From Nostocaceae cyanobacterium CSSed10_463m (lineage in GTDB: Bacteria > Cyanobacteriota > Cyanobacteriia > Cyanobacteriales > Nostocaceae): DNA of 7,626 bases. Of the stretch, positions 7,132 through 7,626 are shown in pieces. Position 1 is the stretch's first letter, and each line of letters begins with the position of its first letter. The stretch spans positions 1 to 7,626 of the forward strand of contig PWQB01000255.1 in the NCBI GenBank assembly GCA_003556955.1. Reading direction: 5' to 3'. The position numbers and the translations under genes are program-made. The notes beneath the pieces were generated by a model that searched no databases, was not told the origin of the DNA, and worked only from the letters and a program-made list of their open reading frames with translations.

Positions 7132-7166
7132 AAGTCAAAAGTCAAAAGTCAAAAGTCAAAAGTCAA
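7132..7166. repeat. Heptamer tandem repeat (AAGTCAA), five exact units
   Basis: AAGTCAA is repeated five times without a change at 7132, 7139, 7146, 7153 and 7160, just upstream of the hydrolase ATG. It is the same 7-bp period as the other arrays in the window but a different sequence, again STRR-like. Confidence 0.88.
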
Positions 7167-7174
7167 TGACAAAT

Positions 7175-7187
7175 AACCCTTCGGGTT
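7175..7187. other. Short hairpin AACCC-TTC-GGGTT
   Basis: A perfect 5-bp stem with a 3-base loop between the AAGTCAA array and the larger inverted repeat. It is downstream of clpX on the - strand, but lacks the long stem and T-tract of a clear intrinsic terminator. Confidence 0.35.
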
Positions 7188-7188
7188 T

Positions 7189-7228
7189 GCCAGTTGTTCA
7201 TGGGGGAAACCCCCAAAACCTTACTGGC
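7189..7228. repeat. Nested inverted repeat between clpX and the hydrolase gene
   Basis: Outer arms GCCAGT (7189-7194) and ACTGGC (7223-7228) pair perfectly. Inside them TGGGGG-AAA-CCCCCA (7201-7215) forms a GC-rich 6-bp hairpin. On the - strand it lies 28 bp beyond the clpX stop, so it could end or protect the clpX transcript. No T-run follows, so termination is only a possibility. Confidence 0.5.
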
Positions 7229-7231
7229 TCA

Positions 7232-7252
7232 CCAATGACCAATGACCAATGA
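7232..7252. repeat. Three CCAATGA heptamer units
   Basis: CCAATGA occurs three times head to tail at 7232, 7239 and 7246, ending 3 bp before the clpX stop codon. It is a further short array of 7-bp period in the same 131-bp spacer. Confidence 0.75.
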
Positions 7253-7255
7253 CTA

Positions 7256-7626
7256 CTAAGCTGATTCTGGTTTAGGTAGGGAAGACGGATGCACTATCAA
7301 TTCAGCTGTTGAACGTTTCTCTACCATTTCCTTGGTAACCATGCAGCGACTAACATCTTTACGGGATGGTAATTCGTACATGACATCAAGCATTAATTCT
7401 TCTACGATACCCCGCAATGCTCTAGCACCTGTTTTTCGACGGTAGGCTTCTTGAGCGATCGCTCGCAAAGCATCTTGTTTAAAATCTAATTGGACGTTAT
7501 CCATATTGAGCAGCTTTTGGTACTGTTTCACCAAAGCGCTGCGTGGTTGGGTCAAAATTGCCATCAGCGCTTCTTCATCCAACGGATCAACCACTGCTAC
7601 CATTGGGACACGTCCAATAAATTCAG
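7256..7626 (-). CDS. clpX: ClpX, ATPase subunit of the Clp protease, C-terminal part
   Basis: The gene enters from the right edge and ends at the TAG at 7256-7258; about 123 residues are visible. The frame is open to the window end and begins [20 protein letters not shown], the conserved stretch after the large AAA+ domain of ClpX, so the ATG at 7603 is not a start. The small AAA+ domain follows, with [12 protein letters not shown] carrying the sensor-2 arginine (GARALR), then ELPSRKDV and a short variable tail ending in PESA. ClpX unfolds tagged substrates with ATP and feeds them to ClpP in the cytoplasm. The Walker A/B motifs, zinc-binding N-domain and any clpP or tig partner lie outside the window. 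A housekeeping gene, it is a good anchor for comparing this locus between genomes. Confidence 0.95.
   Translation of the reverse strand, partial: EFIGRVPMVAVVDPLDEEALMAILTQPRSALVKQYQKLLNMDNVQLDFKQDALRAIAQEAYRRKTGARALRGIVEELMLDVMYELPSRKDVSRCMVTKEMVEKRSTAELIVHPSSLPKPESA

Noticed and set aside
7143..7145. TTG at 7145 as the hydrolase start
   Set aside because: It lies inside the AAGTCAA tandem array; the ATG at 7124 begins the family-like sequence.
7177..7186. UUCG-tetraloop terminator hairpin
   Set aside because: The tetraloop register allows only two base pairs; the better fold is a 5-bp stem with a triloop and there is no T-tract.

Overview
The window is very probably from a filamentous, heterocyst-forming cyanobacterium of the Nostoc/Anabaena type. 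Two signs support this. The palindromic octamer GCGATCGC (HIP1) occurs nine times in 7.6 kb, and the intergenic spacers carry tandem 7-bp repeats of the kind (STRR) that is common in that group. No species can be assigned from the sequence alone.

Layout: positions 1-6158 hold five genes on the + strand in one direction. They are the 3' part of an acyl-CoA dehydrogenase-like gene (cut by the window's left edge), an acyl/peptidyl carrier protein that overlaps it by 32 nt, an MBOAT-family membrane O-acyltransferase, a membrane-anchored SGNH-hydrolase-like protein starting 2 nt after the MBOAT stop, and a large HTTM + DCC (CxxC) membrane protein. On the - strand, convergent to these, are an alpha/beta hydrolase (6231-7124) and the 3' end of clpX (7256 to the right edge). 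The spacers at 1734-1890, 6159-6230 and 7125-7255 are filled with heptamer repeats and small inverted repeats.

How the + strand genes may work together: carrier protein + MBOAT + SGNH-like exported protein is the same set of parts as DltC + DltB + DltD in the D-alanylation system, where an acyl group on a cytoplasmic carrier protein is handed through an MBOAT to an extracytoplasmic acceptor. Here the carrier is preceded by an acyl-CoA dehydrogenase-like enzyme, so the cargo is more likely a fatty or otherwise desaturable acyl chain than an amino acid. I infer that the operon makes and exports an acyl modification of an envelope molecule. The activating ligase (DltA equivalent, perhaps a fatty acyl-AMP ligase) would be expected just left of the window and is not visible. 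The HTTM/DCC protein adds a possible further membrane step of unknown chemistry. The acceptor and the acyl group are unknown.

The hydrolase and clpX appear unrelated to this pathway and probably are conserved flanking genes.
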